From Methanovulcanius yangii (GTDB taxonomy: Archaea; Halobacteriota; Methanomicrobia; Methanomicrobiales; Methanomicrobiaceae), in contig NZ_LTBL01000001.1 of assembly GCF_018687785.1 (NCBI RefSeq), forward strand, positions 1,169,780 to 1,233,779: DNA of 64,000 bases, written 5' to 3'. Below are positions 45,195-54,435 of the stretch, piece after piece. Under the pieces are notes generated by a model that was given only the letters and a program-made list of their open reading frames with translations, searched no databases and was not told where the DNA came from. Position 1 is the first letter of the stretch, and each line of letters begins with the position of its first letter. Made by a program: the position numbers and the translations under genes.

Positions 45195-45727
45195 GACATG
45201 AAGTGCTCTTCTCCGGGTTTGGCGGTCAGGGCATCATCCTCTCGGCGGTGATCCTCGGCAGGGCTGCGGCACTCTACGACAACAAATACGCCGTCCAGAC
45301 CCAGGTCTACGGCCCCGAGGCACGCGGCGGGGCATCGATGAGCGCCGTCGTCATCGATGACGATCCCATCCTCTACCCGAAGGTAAAAAAACCCGACATC
45401 TACGTGATTATGTCCCAGCAGGGATTCGAGAAGTACGGGGCAGGCGCTCCGCCCTCCGCGACGATGCTTCTTGACAGCGAACTGGTGCTCGAGCGGCCCG
45501 AATGCCGGTACCGTGAGATACCGTCAACAAAGGAAGCAAAAGACGGCCTCGGACGGGTCATTGTCGCAAATATCGTGATGCTGGGGGCGGTGGTGACCGC
45601 AACCCGCGTCGTCTCGAAAGAGGCCATCGAACAGGCGGTCCTTGACAGTGTCCCCAAGGGCACGGAAGACCTGAACATGGCCGCACTGCGACGCGGATTT
45701 GAACTTGGAGAGCAAAACAGCAACTAG
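45191..45727 (+). CDS. korC: 2-oxoglutarate:ferredoxin oxidoreductase, gamma subunit
   Basis: A 178-residue gamma subunit: SGFGGQGIILSAVILGRAAAL at the start, then YGPEARGGASMSAVVI, both typical. It completes the korDABC set. The ATG overlaps the korB stop as ATGA. A frame that opens at 45002 is inside korB. Confidence 0.93.
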   Translation: MRHEVLFSGFGGQGIILSAVILGRAAALYDNKYAVQTQVYGPEARGGASMSAVVIDDDPILYPKVKKPDIYVIMSQQGFEKYGAGAPPSATMLLDSELVLERPECRYREIPSTKEAKDGLGRVIVANIVMLGAVVTATRVVSKEAIEQAVLDSVPKGTEDLNMAALRRGFELGEQNSN

Positions 45728-45751
45728 ACATTATTCAATGGCGGGTGAACC

Positions 45752-46840
45752 ATGAAACTGTTGGAATTTGAGGCGAAGGATATTTTTAAAAAGCATGGTA
45801 TTCCGGTACCGGAAGGGAAGGTTGTAAAAAGCCCCGATGAACTCTATCTGCACATGGATGATTTTGCAGACGAGGTCGTCGTCAAGTCACAGGTTGACGT
45901 GGGCGGACGGGGAAAGGCAGGCGGCATCATCGTGACCAAGAAGGCGGATGTCGTGGCAACCGCGACCCATCTTTTTAAAACCCCCATTAAGGGCCTGACA
46001 GCCAAAACCCTCCTCGTCGAGGAGAAGCTTCCCATCGAACATGAATATTATGTGAGCATCACCATCGACCGTGCTACCCGCCAGCCGATGATTCTCTTTG
46101 CAGAGACCGGAGGTGTCGACATCGAAGAGACCGCACGCACGAATCCGGGTGCCCTCCGACGGGCAAGCTTCTCGCCCCTGCTCACCGAGGTGCCGGGGTA
46201 CCAGATGCGTCATCTCCTCGGGTCGGCACCGAGGGAGCTCGGCCCGGTGATCAACGCCCTGTACCACGCATTCTGCGCTTCCGATGCACTCCTCGCGGAG
46301 ATCAACCCGCTCGTTACGACCACGAGGGGCGTCTATGCGGCGGATGCCAAACTCATCGTCGACGACAATGCCCTCAAACGACAGGGCATCACCGTCAACA
46401 GGGACCTGACGCCCCGTGAACGCGAGGCGGAGGAGAACGGATTCAGTTACGTGGAACTCGACGGAACCATCGGCGTCATCGGCAACGGTGCGGGACTGAC
46501 CATGTCCACGCTTGATCTGATCACCCACTACAATGGCAGACCGGCAAACTTCCTCGATGTCGGCGGCGGTGCGGGCAGGGAACGCGTCATGAAGGCTGTG
46601 CGACTCGTCGGCGGTATGCCCGGCGTCAGGGTGATCATCGTCAACCTCCTCGGGGGCATTACCCGCTGTGACGAAGTGGCACGCGGCATCATCGAGGCAG
46701 GCATCGACCAGCACGTCATCACCCGTCTTGCGGGCACCAATGAAGAGGAAGGAAAGGCAATCCTTGCAAAATACGGCTACCAGATGCTCGACACCATGGA
46801 AGAAGTCGTCCGCGCCGCGGTCGAGGAGGCCGAGGCATGA
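45752..46840 (+). CDS. sucC: Succinyl-CoA synthetase, beta subunit
   Basis: A 362-residue ATP-grasp subunit that makes succinyl-CoA from succinate, CoA and ATP (ADP-forming type). MKLLEFEAKDIFKKHGIPVPEG is the family start; VDVGGRGKAGGI, LVEEKLPIEHEYYVSI and NLLGGITRCDEVA are typical. It is 24 bp after korC and overlaps sucD by four bases (ATGA). It feeds succinyl-CoA to Kor. Confidence 0.95.
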   Translation: MKLLEFEAKDIFKKHGIPVPEGKVVKSPDELYLHMDDFADEVVVKSQVDVGGRGKAGGIIVTKKADVVATATHLFKTPIKGLTAKTLLVEEKLPIEHEYYVSITIDRATRQPMILFAETGGVDIEETARTNPGALRRASFSPLLTEVPGYQMRHLLGSAPRELGPVINALYHAFCASDALLAEINPLVTTTRGVYAADAKLIVDDNALKRQGITVNRDLTPREREAEENGFSYVELDGTIGVIGNGAGLTMSTLDLITHYNGRPANFLDVGGGAGRERVMKAVRLVGGMPGVRVIIVNLLGGITRCDEVARGIIEAGIDQHVITRLAGTNEEEGKAILAKYGYQMLDTMEEVVRAAVEEAEA

Positions 46841-47703
46841 TCTACGGAGATAAATCCACCGGCGTCATCGTTCAGGGCGCAACCGGCAACCAGGGTGCGT
46901 TCCACATCAGCCTGATGAACGAATATGCCCGCTCGGTCGGGGGGCGCGGCGTCGTGGCCGGCGTAACCCCGGGGAAAGGCGGACAGACGGTACACGGCGT
47001 CCCGGTCTACGACAGTGTCCGTGAAGCGGCGGAGGAGCATGACTGCACGACATCGGTACTCTTCGTCCCCGGATTTGCCGCAGGGGACTCCATCATGGAG
47101 GCGGCCAGTGCCGGCCTCGACCTCGTCGTCGCCATCACCGAAGGGATTCCCGTCCACGACACGATGAAGGCCCTTGCCTTCGCACAGATGGAAGGGTGCT
47201 GCGTCATCGGGCCAAACTGTCCGGGAACCCTCTCCCCCGGTGAGCTCAAACTCGGCATCATGCCGCCACAGCTTGCGATGCCGGGTAACGTGGGGGTCAT
47301 CTCCCGAAGCGGTACCCTCACCTATGAGGTGGTCAACGAACTCACCCGCGCGGGCATCGGCCAGTCGACCATCGTGGGAATCGGCGGGGACCCCATCATC
47401 GGCCAGACCTTCGTCGACGTCCTCGAGCGGTTCGAACAGGACCCCCAGACAAAAGCGGTCGTCCTCATCGGCGAGGTCGGAGGTAACCTTGAGGAGGAGG
47501 GAGCCGCCTCAACAACCCTTCCCATCGTCGGGTATGTGGCAGGAGTCTCCGCCCCCCCTGAGAAGCGCATGGGCCATGCCGGTGCCATCATCGAAGGAGG
47601 AGAGGGAGACGCACGGTCGAAGATTAGCCGCCTCACCAGCATGGGCGTCCCGGTTGCGGGCAAACCCTCAGAAATACCTGCCCTCGTACGGGAGCTCCTA
47701 TGA
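46837..47703 (+). CDS. sucD: Succinyl-CoA synthetase, alpha subunit
   Basis: A 288-residue subunit with the CoA-binding Rossmann domain and the phosphohistidine site. GVIVQGATGNQGAFH is the nucleotide-binding loop, and GPNCPGTLSP plus GHAGAIIEGGEGDARSKI includes the active-site His (GHAGA). It overlaps sucC at its start and dacZ at its end by four bases each. Confidence 0.95.
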   Translation: MIYGDKSTGVIVQGATGNQGAFHISLMNEYARSVGGRGVVAGVTPGKGGQTVHGVPVYDSVREAAEEHDCTTSVLFVPGFAAGDSIMEAASAGLDLVVAITEGIPVHDTMKALAFAQMEGCCVIGPNCPGTLSPGELKLGIMPPQLAMPGNVGVISRSGTLTYEVVNELTRAGIGQSTIVGIGGDPIIGQTFVDVLERFEQDPQTKAVVLIGEVGGNLEEEGAASTTLPIVGYVAGVSAPPEKRMGHAGAIIEGGEGDARSKISRLTSMGVPVAGKPSEIPALVRELL

Positions 47704-48494
47704 AAGAAACCCTGATGGCAGCAGCGTCAAGCCTCGCGGAAGAGGTCGATGCCAAGGCAATCGTCTCCTTCATCGAACCGATCGAATTCAAAAGCCGTAT
47801 CCCCGTGATATGGGTCGAGGACCTGCAACTGGACGTGCTCCGTGACCTAACAATGCACGACATCCTCGAGATCTCCGAACGCCACCTGCACGATGCAGCG
47901 GTCCAGATCTACCTGTCGCAGGAGTACGAGGAGGGGAAGGTGATAGGGGTCTTCCCCTACGCCATCCTCATCTACGACATCAACCGCGGCAAGGACTTCA
48001 TCAGTGTCATGGAATTCGACGACCTCGTCCCCCGGGATGTCATGCGGGCGGTCCTTCAGCTCGCCATGGAGATCGCCGTCGAGGGCAGGGAAGGGCGTTC
48101 CATCGGGACGGCATTTGTCATCGGCGATGTGGATGAGATCAACCAGTACTCCCATGCGGCGATCATCAACCCCTTCCAGGGGCACCGGAAGGAAGTCCGC
48201 GACATCACCAACGTCGACAACTGGGAGAGCGTCAAGGAGTTCGCCCAGCTGGACGGGGTCTTCGTTGTCGACCGGGAAGGGATCATCCAGTCGGCAGGGA
48301 GGTACATCACTGCACGAAGCGACGGGCTCAACATGCCGCACGGAATGGGCGGGCGCCACCGGGCGACCGCGGCACTCACCAATATCATCTCCGCCATCGG
48401 CGTTACGGTCTCAGAGAGTGGCGGCATGGTCCGGGTCTTCCGTTCAGGAGAATGCAAACTCACCATCCGTTCGGATGTCAGAATCCGAAAATAA
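47700..48494 (+). CDS. dacZ: Archaeal diadenylate cyclase (c-di-AMP synthase)
   Basis: A 264-residue protein with a C-terminal DisA_N (DAC) domain. The two catalytic motifs are LDGVFVVDREG (the DGA motif, here DGV) and GGRHRATAA (RHR motif), about residues 180-225. The first ~130 residues match DacZ-type N-terminal domains rather than bacterial CdaA membrane helices. It makes c-di-AMP from two ATP, a second messenger tied to osmotic and potassium control. It overlaps sucD as ATGA, an unusual operon partner. Confidence 0.85.
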   Translation: MKETLMAAASSLAEEVDAKAIVSFIEPIEFKSRIPVIWVEDLQLDVLRDLTMHDILEISERHLHDAAVQIYLSQEYEEGKVIGVFPYAILIYDINRGKDFISVMEFDDLVPRDVMRAVLQLAMEIAVEGREGRSIGTAFVIGDVDEINQYSHAAIINPFQGHRKEVRDITNVDNWESVKEFAQLDGVFVVDREGIIQSAGRYITARSDGLNMPHGMGGRHRATAALTNIISAIGVTVSESGGMVRVFRSGECKLTIRSDVRIRK

Positions 48495-48545
48495 ACCCAT
48501 TTTGCTTGTTTTTATTTTTCTTGGAAATCACGGCATTTTATATAA

Positions 48546-48561
48546 TTTCCCATAAGGAAAT
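48546..48561. promoter_or_regulatory. Inverted repeat at the SAM synthetase promoter
   Basis: ATTTCC-CATAA-GGAAAT lies just after the ATTTTATATAAT box (48536-48545), between the TATA element and the expected transcript start. This is a position where a repressor would block transcription. No regulator is identified. Confidence 0.4.
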
Positions 48562-48615
48562 CGTTAAGTGCGAGCCCACCCACTTTTAAACAATAGTAGG
48601 AGTTCGTGAGCTGAA

Positions 48616-49824
48616 ATGGCACGAAATATTGCAGTAGAGACCTTACGTGAGATGCCGGTAAACAAGCAGCACATAGAGCTTGCGGAACGGAAATGTATCG
48701 GGCACCCGGACAGTATAGCAGATGGAATTGCAGAGGCGATCTCCCGTGCACTTTCGAGGTCCTATCTCGACGAATGCGGTGCCGTCCTTCACCACAATAC
48801 CGACCAGGGTGAAGTCGTCGCCGGGGAGTCCCTGCCAAAATTCGGCGGTGGTGTCGTCACCCGCCCGATGTATATTCTCCTGACCGGTCGTGCCACCAAG
48901 TTCTATGACGGAGCCACCATTCCAACGGATTCCATTGCTGTCGAAGCAGCACGGAATTACCTGAGGAATACCCTCGAATTCCTGAATATGGAGCATGATG
49001 TCATCGTCGACTGCAGGATGGGCGTCGGATCATCCGATCTGAGGGATGTCTTCAAGGCCTGTAGCGACAACTCCCGGCCGCATGCAAACGATACGTCCTT
49101 CGGGGTCGGCCATGCCCCGTTCTCGGATCTGGAACGGACTATCCTGGCCGTCAGCGAACACCTCGACAATGTCTATCGGCCGAAACACCCCGTTATCGGG
49201 ACCGATGTGAAGATCATGGGTCTTCGTCAGGGGGATGACATCACCCTCACCCTCTGCGTGCCGATGATTGACCGTTTCTGCTCCTCCATGGACGACTATA
49301 TCGAAGCGGTCCGGAAGGTGACCGAAGAGGCAAGGGCCGTCGCCTCCGCCCAGAGCTCCCGAAAAGTTGCAGTGCAGGTCAATACAGGCGACAACTACAA
49401 GAGCGAAAGCTCCATCTTCCTCACCGTCACCGGGACATCTGCGGAGATGGGTGATGACGGATCCGTCGGCCGTGGAAATCGTGCCAACGGCCTCATCACC
49501 CCCCACCGCCCGATGAGCATGGAAGCTACGAGCGGAAAGAACCCGATCAATCACATCGGGAAAATCTATAATCTCCTTGCAACCGATCTGGCCACCAAAT
49601 GCACACGGGAAGTCGAGGGCATCGACGACCTCTATGTCCGCCTCCTCTCACAGATAGGAAAACCGATCGACAAGCCGCTTGTTGCAAGCGTCCAGTACGT
49701 CTCGGAATCCGGCATCGACGAGATGCGGGCAGCAAAGGAGATCGAGGCCATCATCGACGACGGACTCGAGAACATCACCTCGATTACCGAACGGGTGATC
49801 CAGGGAGAACTGAAAACCTTCTGA
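48616..49824 (+). CDS. Archaeal S-adenosylmethionine synthetase
   Basis: A 402-residue enzyme of the archaeal class, which makes S-adenosylmethionine from methionine and ATP. The family shows [13 protein letters not shown] at the N terminus, [21 protein letters not shown] and [26 protein letters not shown]. It has its own TATA-box promoter, with an inverted repeat over the start region. SAM serves the many methyltransferases of a methanogen. Confidence 0.96.
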   Translation: MARNIAVETLREMPVNKQHIELAERKCIGHPDSIADGIAEAISRALSRSYLDECGAVLHHNTDQGEVVAGESLPKFGGGVVTRPMYILLTGRATKFYDGATIPTDSIAVEAARNYLRNTLEFLNMEHDVIVDCRMGVGSSDLRDVFKACSDNSRPHANDTSFGVGHAPFSDLERTILAVSEHLDNVYRPKHPVIGTDVKIMGLRQGDDITLTLCVPMIDRFCSSMDDYIEAVRKVTEEARAVASAQSSRKVAVQVNTGDNYKSESSIFLTVTGTSAEMGDDGSVGRGNRANGLITPHRPMSMEATSGKNPINHIGKIYNLLATDLATKCTREVEGIDDLYVRLLSQIGKPIDKPLVASVQYVSESGIDEMRAAKEIEAIIDDGLENITSITERVIQGELKTF

Positions 49825-49849
49825 TGCGATCAGTAACCTGTGGAAGATA

Positions 49850-50728
49850 ATGAAGCCGACAGAAAACGAACAGGTCAGGCTTGCCATACCAAACAAAGGG
49901 CGTATCTCCCAGCCCATCATCGACCTCCTTGAGAAGGGAGGACTCCACCTGCAGAGCTCCGGGGGCAGAAAGCTCATCACCAAAACCGTCGACCCGATGG
50001 TCGAGGTCCTCTTTGCACGCCCCATCGACATCCCGGAGTACGTGGCAAGCGGTGCAGCAGACCTTGGCATCACCGGACGGGACATGGTCCTCGAAAGAGG
50101 CTCACAGGTCGAGGAGCTCCTTGACCTGAAGATGGGAGAGGCACGCCTCGTCCTCGCGGTTCCCGAGGAGAGCGGAATCACCACGGCTGAAGAGATGGCG
50201 GACATGACCATCGCAACGGAATTTCCGGGGATCACCGCACGCTACTTCGGTGATCGGGGCATCACGCCGCGGCTCTTCCCTGTCGGCGGTGCGTGTGAGG
50301 CCACCCCCTATCTTGGCGTCGCGGATGCAATTGTCGACCTGACGAGCTCGGGAACGACGCTGAAGACCAACCATCTCCGCATCATCGACGAACTTCTCTC
50401 CTCGACCACCATCGTCATTGCAAATAGCATATCGCGGACAAGCAAGGCCCTCAAGATCGACGAGATCTGTCTTGCACTCGAGAGCGTCCTTGCCGCACAG
50501 GGGCAGTGCTACCTGATGATGAATGTCGAACGACGCGCTCTGGATGAGGTAAGGAATGTCCTGCCGGGTCTTGCCGGGCCGACCGTCATGGACGTGGCCT
50601 CGAACGAACATCTCGTCGCGGTCCATGCCGTCGTCGCCGAGGAACGCATCTACGAACTCATCAGCCAGCTGCGAAAGGCAGGGGCACGCGACATTCTTGT
50701 CATGCCGATTGAACGTATGATCAGGTGA
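49850..50728 (+). CDS. hisG: ATP phosphoribosyltransferase, long form
   Basis: A 292-residue enzyme for the first step of histidine synthesis (ATP plus PRPP). Its length and the C-terminal ACT-like regulatory domain (about 215-292, NVERRALDEVRNVLPGL and AHAVVAEERIYELISQLRKAGARDILVMPIERMI) mark the long form, which does not need HisZ and is inhibited by histidine. The PRPP site GACEATPYLGVADAIVDLTSSGTTL is present. It begins 25 bp after the SAM synthetase gene and precedes hisA by 6 bp. Confidence 0.95.
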   Translation: MKPTENEQVRLAIPNKGRISQPIIDLLEKGGLHLQSSGGRKLITKTVDPMVEVLFARPIDIPEYVASGAADLGITGRDMVLERGSQVEELLDLKMGEARLVLAVPEESGITTAEEMADMTIATEFPGITARYFGDRGITPRLFPVGGACEATPYLGVADAIVDLTSSGTTLKTNHLRIIDELLSSTTIVIANSISRTSKALKIDEICLALESVLAAQGQCYLMMNVERRALDEVRNVLPGLAGPTVMDVASNEHLVAVHAVVAEERIYELISQLRKAGARDILVMPIERMIR

Positions 50729-50734
50729 TATTTC

Positions 50735-51451
50735 ATGAAGATATACCCTGCAGTGGACATCCTTGACGGAAGATGCGTCCAGCTCATCCAGGGGAACCGT
50801 GCCACCGCCACGGACTATGGCGACCCCGTCATCCGTGCCATCCGGTGGCTGGATGAGGGGGCGGATGCCCTCCATATCGTCAACCTCGACGGAGCGTTCG
50901 GCGCCGCCGAGGCAAATGCATCGGTCATCAAGGACATCCTGAGCGAAACCGGCGCAGAGGTGCAGCTGGGCGGCGGCATCAGGAGCACAGGAGATGCTGC
51001 GGGGTGGCTCGAGATCGGTGTCGACCGGGTCATACTGGGCACCCTTGCAACGAAAGAGCCGGACTGCATCCGTGAACTGGCTGACGAGTTCGGGAGCAAG
51101 CGCATAATGGCAGGGGTCGATGCGAAGGACGGTCAGGTCGTTGTCAGGGGCTGGGAAGAGCCGGCAGGAGATTATATCGAATGGGCACAGCGTTTTGAAG
51201 CACTCGGGGCAGGGTCCCTCCTTTTCACGAATGTCAATGTCGAAGGACTTCAGCAGGGCATCGACCCCGAACCCGTACGTCGGCTGGTCGCCGGAACCCG
51301 TCTCCCCGTCATCGCCTCGGGCGGCGTTACAACGCCTGCGGACGTGCGGACTCTGGCGGATATCGGTGTGAGCGGCATCGTGCTCGGGTCGGCCCTCTAC
51401 GGCGGGAAGATTACGCTCCAGGAGGCTCTGGAGGCAGGGAAAGAGAAATGA
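50735..51451 (+). CDS. hisA: ProFAR isomerase (HisA)
   Basis: A 238-residue TIM-barrel isomerase acting on ProFAR in histidine synthesis. The start [19 protein letters not shown] holds the first catalytic Asp (AVDIL), and [10 protein letters not shown] and [13 protein letters not shown] carry the phosphate-binding glycines. It overlaps hisB by four bases (ATGA). Confidence 0.95.
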   Translation: MKIYPAVDILDGRCVQLIQGNRATATDYGDPVIRAIRWLDEGADALHIVNLDGAFGAAEANASVIKDILSETGAEVQLGGGIRSTGDAAGWLEIGVDRVILGTLATKEPDCIRELADEFGSKRIMAGVDAKDGQVVVRGWEEPAGDYIEWAQRFEALGAGSLLFTNVNVEGLQQGIDPEPVRRLVAGTRLPVIASGGVTTPADVRTLADIGVSGIVLGSALYGGKITLQEALEAGKEK

Positions 51452-52029
51452 GAACTGCTACTATCAAACGGAAAACAAAGGAGACGAATGTCAGCGTCAC
51501 CGTATCTCTCGATGACAGAAGTGGCACCTCCGTTGCAACAGGCATCGGATTTCTGGATCACATGCTCACCGCATGCGCCCGTCACGGCAAATTCGGCATC
51601 GTCATAGAGGCTGCAGGAGACCTCGAGGTCGACGCACACCACACGATGGAGGATATCGGCATCGTGATGGGACAGGCCCTCTCGCAGGCAATCGGGGACG
51701 GCACAGGCATCGTCAGGTTCGCTTCCATGTCAGTCCCCATGGACGAGGCAATAGCAACGGCCGTCCTCGATGTCGGCGGCCGGGGCTATCTCGTCATGAA
51801 CGGAACCTTTGCAAACCCCGGACCGGGAGGACTCCCACCGGATCTCTTTGAGCACTTCTTCTACAGCCTCTGCATCAATGCCGGCGTAACAGCGCACCTG
51901 TCGTTTGCCGGACAAAATGATCACCACAAATGCGAAGCGCTCTTCAAGGCATTCGGCATTGCCCTCGGGAGGGCTATCTCCCGGGAGGAGGGCAGCACCG
52001 AAATCCCCAGCACCAAAGGAGTGCTGTAA
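51448..52029 (+). CDS. hisB: Imidazoleglycerol-phosphate dehydratase
   Basis: A 193-residue Mn-dependent dehydratase. The duplicated fold shows the metal-binding His clusters [14 protein letters not shown] and [11 protein letters not shown], then [11 protein letters not shown] and [14 protein letters not shown]. It is the third gene in hisG-hisA-hisB and ends at a T-rich terminator region shared with the convergent histone gene. Confidence 0.95.
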   Translation: MRTATIKRKTKETNVSVTVSLDDRSGTSVATGIGFLDHMLTACARHGKFGIVIEAAGDLEVDAHHTMEDIGIVMGQALSQAIGDGTGIVRFASMSVPMDEAIATAVLDVGGRGYLVMNGTFANPGPGGLPPDLFEHFFYSLCINAGVTAHLSFAGQNDHHKCEALFKAFGIALGRAISREEGSTEIPSTKGVL

Positions 52030-52062
52030 AATTTAGTTTTTTTTAAAATAAAAAATCAGAAA
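52030..52062. terminator. Bidirectional T-rich terminator between hisB and the histone gene
   Basis: The plus strand has TTTAGTTTTTTTT right after hisB, and the minus strand has TTTTTTATTTT after the histone gene. The 37-bp gap between these convergent genes is almost all A and T. Confidence 0.5.
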
Positions 52063-52066
52063 ATGT

Positions 52067-52282
52067 TTATGCAGCAAGTTCGTTTACTGCAAGGTCAACA
52101 TCTTCTTTCTTGATCGTCTTACGGCCCGCGTGCTTAGCGTACTTGCTTGCCTCTTTGGTAAGTTCGGCAATGTAGCCCTCTGCTGCGTCGGCAATTGCCT
52201 GTGCAGCATCGCTGCCAACACGCTCAGCACCATTGTTCTTCGCAATCCTCACGACTGCTGCAATAGGTAGATCATTCGCCAT
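52067..52282 (-). CDS. Archaeal histone
   Basis: A 71-residue HMf-type histone that wraps DNA as dimers or longer polymers. The histone fold is full-length: LPIAAVVRIAKNNGAERVGSDAAQAIADAAEGYIAELTKEASKYAKHAGRKTIKKEDVDLAVNE is the whole core in one pass of three helices (I note only its landmarks: RIAK, RVGSDA, and GRKTIKKEDV). GAGGTGGA precedes the ATG at 52282; an upstream GTG at 52294 is less likely. A TATATATTAA box lies near 52315-52325. Confidence 0.95.
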   Translation of the reverse strand: MANDLPIAAVVRIAKNNGAERVGSDAAQAIADAAEGYIAELTKEASKYAKHAGRKTIKKEDVDLAVNELAA

Positions 52283-52419
52283 TTTCAATTCCACCTCAAA
52301 AAGAAAATCGGCAAGTTAATATATAAACTTTCTGGAAATTCGGGACATTTCGGATGGCAAAATGCATATTGCGCACCAGTTACCGGATATTTTTTCGAAA
52401 AAGCGTTAATGAGAGGGCA

Positions 52420-52451
52420 AAAGAAAAAACTCTCAAATTTAGCTTAAATTT
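52420..52451 (-). terminator. Terminator after mtxX
   Basis: On the minus strand AAATTTA-AGC-TAAATTT forms a perfect 7-bp stem (52435-52451), followed by GAGAG and a T-run (52423-52428). It lies about 30 bp after the mtxX stop. Confidence 0.5.
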
Positions 52452-52478
52452 AAAAATATATTGTCCATTTATCCTTTT

Positions 52479-53222
52479 TTATTTTTTTAACAAAGAATTC
52501 GCAATGAATAGGGCATTGGAATAATCTGACGAGGCGCGCGATGTATCGACAAATATTTTGTCGATATTTGCCACAGGTGCACCATGTGCTTTCCCTTCGC
52601 CAAGAAGGGCCAGAGTCCTGAAAATAATATTCCCGGAAATTCCATCGGGTGCAATAATCACTCCATACTCCCCTGCCGCTTTTTCGATAAGAATTTCAAT
52701 GTGATCCCCTCCTGTCGCCGCGGCAACCTTCAGCGCATCCTCGATGGTCCTGTCCACCTGCGGATGTCGGCCGATATCCCCGATACGTCCGCCGGACATG
52801 ATACCGACCTTATTGTTGAGGCCAAACGCCTTTGCCATGGGCCGGGCCCGCTCAATGAGCGAAATCTTCTCTTCGACCGTCCACCCTTCATCCACGCCCA
52901 CCGGGGCAAGAAGAAACCGTTTCCCCGAGGCAGTTTCGAGGAGGGCAATCCGCTCAAGGTACCCGGCCCCCGTCATCTCCCTGAGAACAGCAAGCGTATG
53001 ATTGGCGGGAAGGCTTCCCCTGACGGCCGCGTCGATGGCACCATTGCAGAGATCCCCAATCATTGCGGCGGCCGGATCGCTGCTGACCCGGACCATCTGC
53101 CCGTCAAAGAAGGGGGCAAGGTCCGCTGATGTATAGATACAGACACGGGCACTGCCCGAAAAGACCGCAAGAGAAGAGAGAATAGTTGCCGGCCCGGTAC
53201 CGGCACCGATCCCGATGATCAT
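52479..53222 (-). CDS. mtxX: Methanogenesis marker protein 4 (MtxX)
   Basis: A 247-residue protein conserved in methanogens. It is related to the phosphate acetyl/butyryltransferase fold: GIGAGTGPATI, then GDLCNGAIDAAVRGSLPAN, VGIMSGGRIGDIGRHPQVDRTI and PDGISGNIIFRTL. It was named for an older guess that it is a methyltransferase subunit; the real reaction is not established. It lies 9 bp from marker 2 and is probably in the same operon. Confidence 0.85.
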   Translation of the reverse strand: MIIGIGAGTGPATILSSLAVFSGSARVCIYTSADLAPFFDGQMVRVSSDPAAAMIGDLCNGAIDAAVRGSLPANHTLAVLREMTGAGYLERIALLETASGKRFLLAPVGVDEGWTVEEKISLIERARPMAKAFGLNNKVGIMSGGRIGDIGRHPQVDRTIEDALKVAAATGGDHIEILIEKAAGEYGVIIAPDGISGNIIFRTLALLGEGKAHGAPVANIDKIFVDTSRASSDYSNALFIANSLLKK

Positions 53223-53231
53223 ACAAATGTC

Positions 53232-54251
53232 CTAGGGTGTGTTGAATATGTGCATGATCCCTTCTTTTGCGAGATCAAATACGGCGGTCTCCCTGCCTGC
53301 ATACGACACCTTCAGTTTCCTGGAGGTATCGACAACACCGATATCCGCTGCTGTGATGCCCACCTCCTCAAAGAGACTGATGACCTTTCCAACATGCTCC
53401 TCGGGGACGGTGAGGATGAAACCCATTCCGGGGTACATCCTGATCCAGTGCTCGAATGGAATGCCCAGTGCCTTCAGGTCGGGCCGGGGTATCTTCTCCG
53501 GGTTGATGAGGGCTCCTTTTTCACTCGTCTCGAGGAGCATCCCCATCGTTCCGATCACACCCGGGTTGCTGATATCCTTTCCCGCCGTTGCCAGATGCTC
53601 CTCACCGATGATGCGCATCACCTGAATCTGGGCGCGCACCTCTCCCGCAGACCGGAGGGTGGCACTATCCCAGTTCAGATCGCAGGACGGGTGGACACGG
53701 CCTTCGAGATCGATGGCGGCAACGACCCGGTCGCCCTCACGGGCGGTATGAGAAAATATTGCATTTTCCGGGCGGACGGTACCGAGGATCGCAACATCGA
53801 TGATGTTCATCTCCGCATCGGGGTGGAGATGGCCACCGACAACCGGGACGCCGAACTTCTTCGATGCCTCGAACATCCCCCGCAGGACTTCGTGGCACAC
53901 CTCTTCATTCCCGATGGAAAGGATATCCACCATAGCGATTGGCTTTCCGCCCATCGCCGCAATGTCATGCACATTTACGAGGACCGAACAGAATCCTGCC
54001 CAGTAGGGATCGGCCTCCATAAGACGGCTCCATATCCCGTCGGCGGCAAGCAGAAGGCCGTCATCTCCATTTATTATCAGCGCCGCATCGTCACCGAAAG
54101 AAACGGCAACATCCGGGTCATCGAGGCGAAGGGAACGGATAATTTCTCCAATCGCCCGTTTGCGGGTGACTCCTGCATATTCACGGACTGCCTGAGCTAT
54201 TGTATCTGTGGAACACCTTACCACAATAACACCATCTGTACTTAAATTCAT
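53232..54251 (-). CDS. Methanogenesis marker protein 2 (AIR synthase-related)
   Basis: A 339-residue protein of the PurM/HypE/ThiL ATP-binding superfamily. It shows VSFGDDAALIINGDDGLLLAADGIW near the start and the glycine-rich GGHLHPDAEMNIIDVAILG. Members phosphorylate or activate a substrate with ATP; the partner here is unknown but the gene is specific to methanogens. ATGs occur at 54251, 54254 and 54266; a CTTTAATGG box near 54270 points to a leaderless start at 54251. It is the last chromosomal gene before the integrated element. Confidence 0.85.
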   Translation of the reverse strand: MNLSTDGVIVVRCSTDTIAQAVREYAGVTRKRAIGEIIRSLRLDDPDVAVSFGDDAALIINGDDGLLLAADGIWSRLMEADPYWAGFCSVLVNVHDIAAMGGKPIAMVDILSIGNEEVCHEVLRGMFEASKKFGVPVVGGHLHPDAEMNIIDVAILGTVRPENAIFSHTAREGDRVVAAIDLEGRVHPSCDLNWDSATLRSAGEVRAQIQVMRIIGEEHLATAGKDISNPGVIGTMGMLLETSEKGALINPEKIPRPDLKALGIPFEHWIRMYPGMGFILTVPEEHVGKVISLFEEVGITAADIGVVDTSRKLKVSYAGRETAVFDLAKEGIMHIFNTP

Positions 54252-54271
54252 CATCCTGAGCACCATTAAAG

Positions 54272-54281
54272 ATATGCGTAT
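54272..54281 (+). repeat. Candidate attachment repeat, left
   Basis: ATATGCGTAT, identical to the right-edge copy at 63476-63485 and in the same orientation. It is itself nearly palindromic (ATAYGCRTAT) and lies in the upstream region of the marker 2 gene. Confidence 0.4.
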
Positions 54282-54435
54282 GTCCTGCTGTTAACTGTAA
54301 AAAAATACAAACGCTGCTGGTGCTCTTTTCTTCATTCCGGGTTTTCTGCTGGGCGGAAAAATAGTTGTCGATCTTGTTCTCCCGGGAGATCGCCCCCCGG
54401 GGGCCCTAGGTGCGAGGTATTCAAACCCAAATCCG

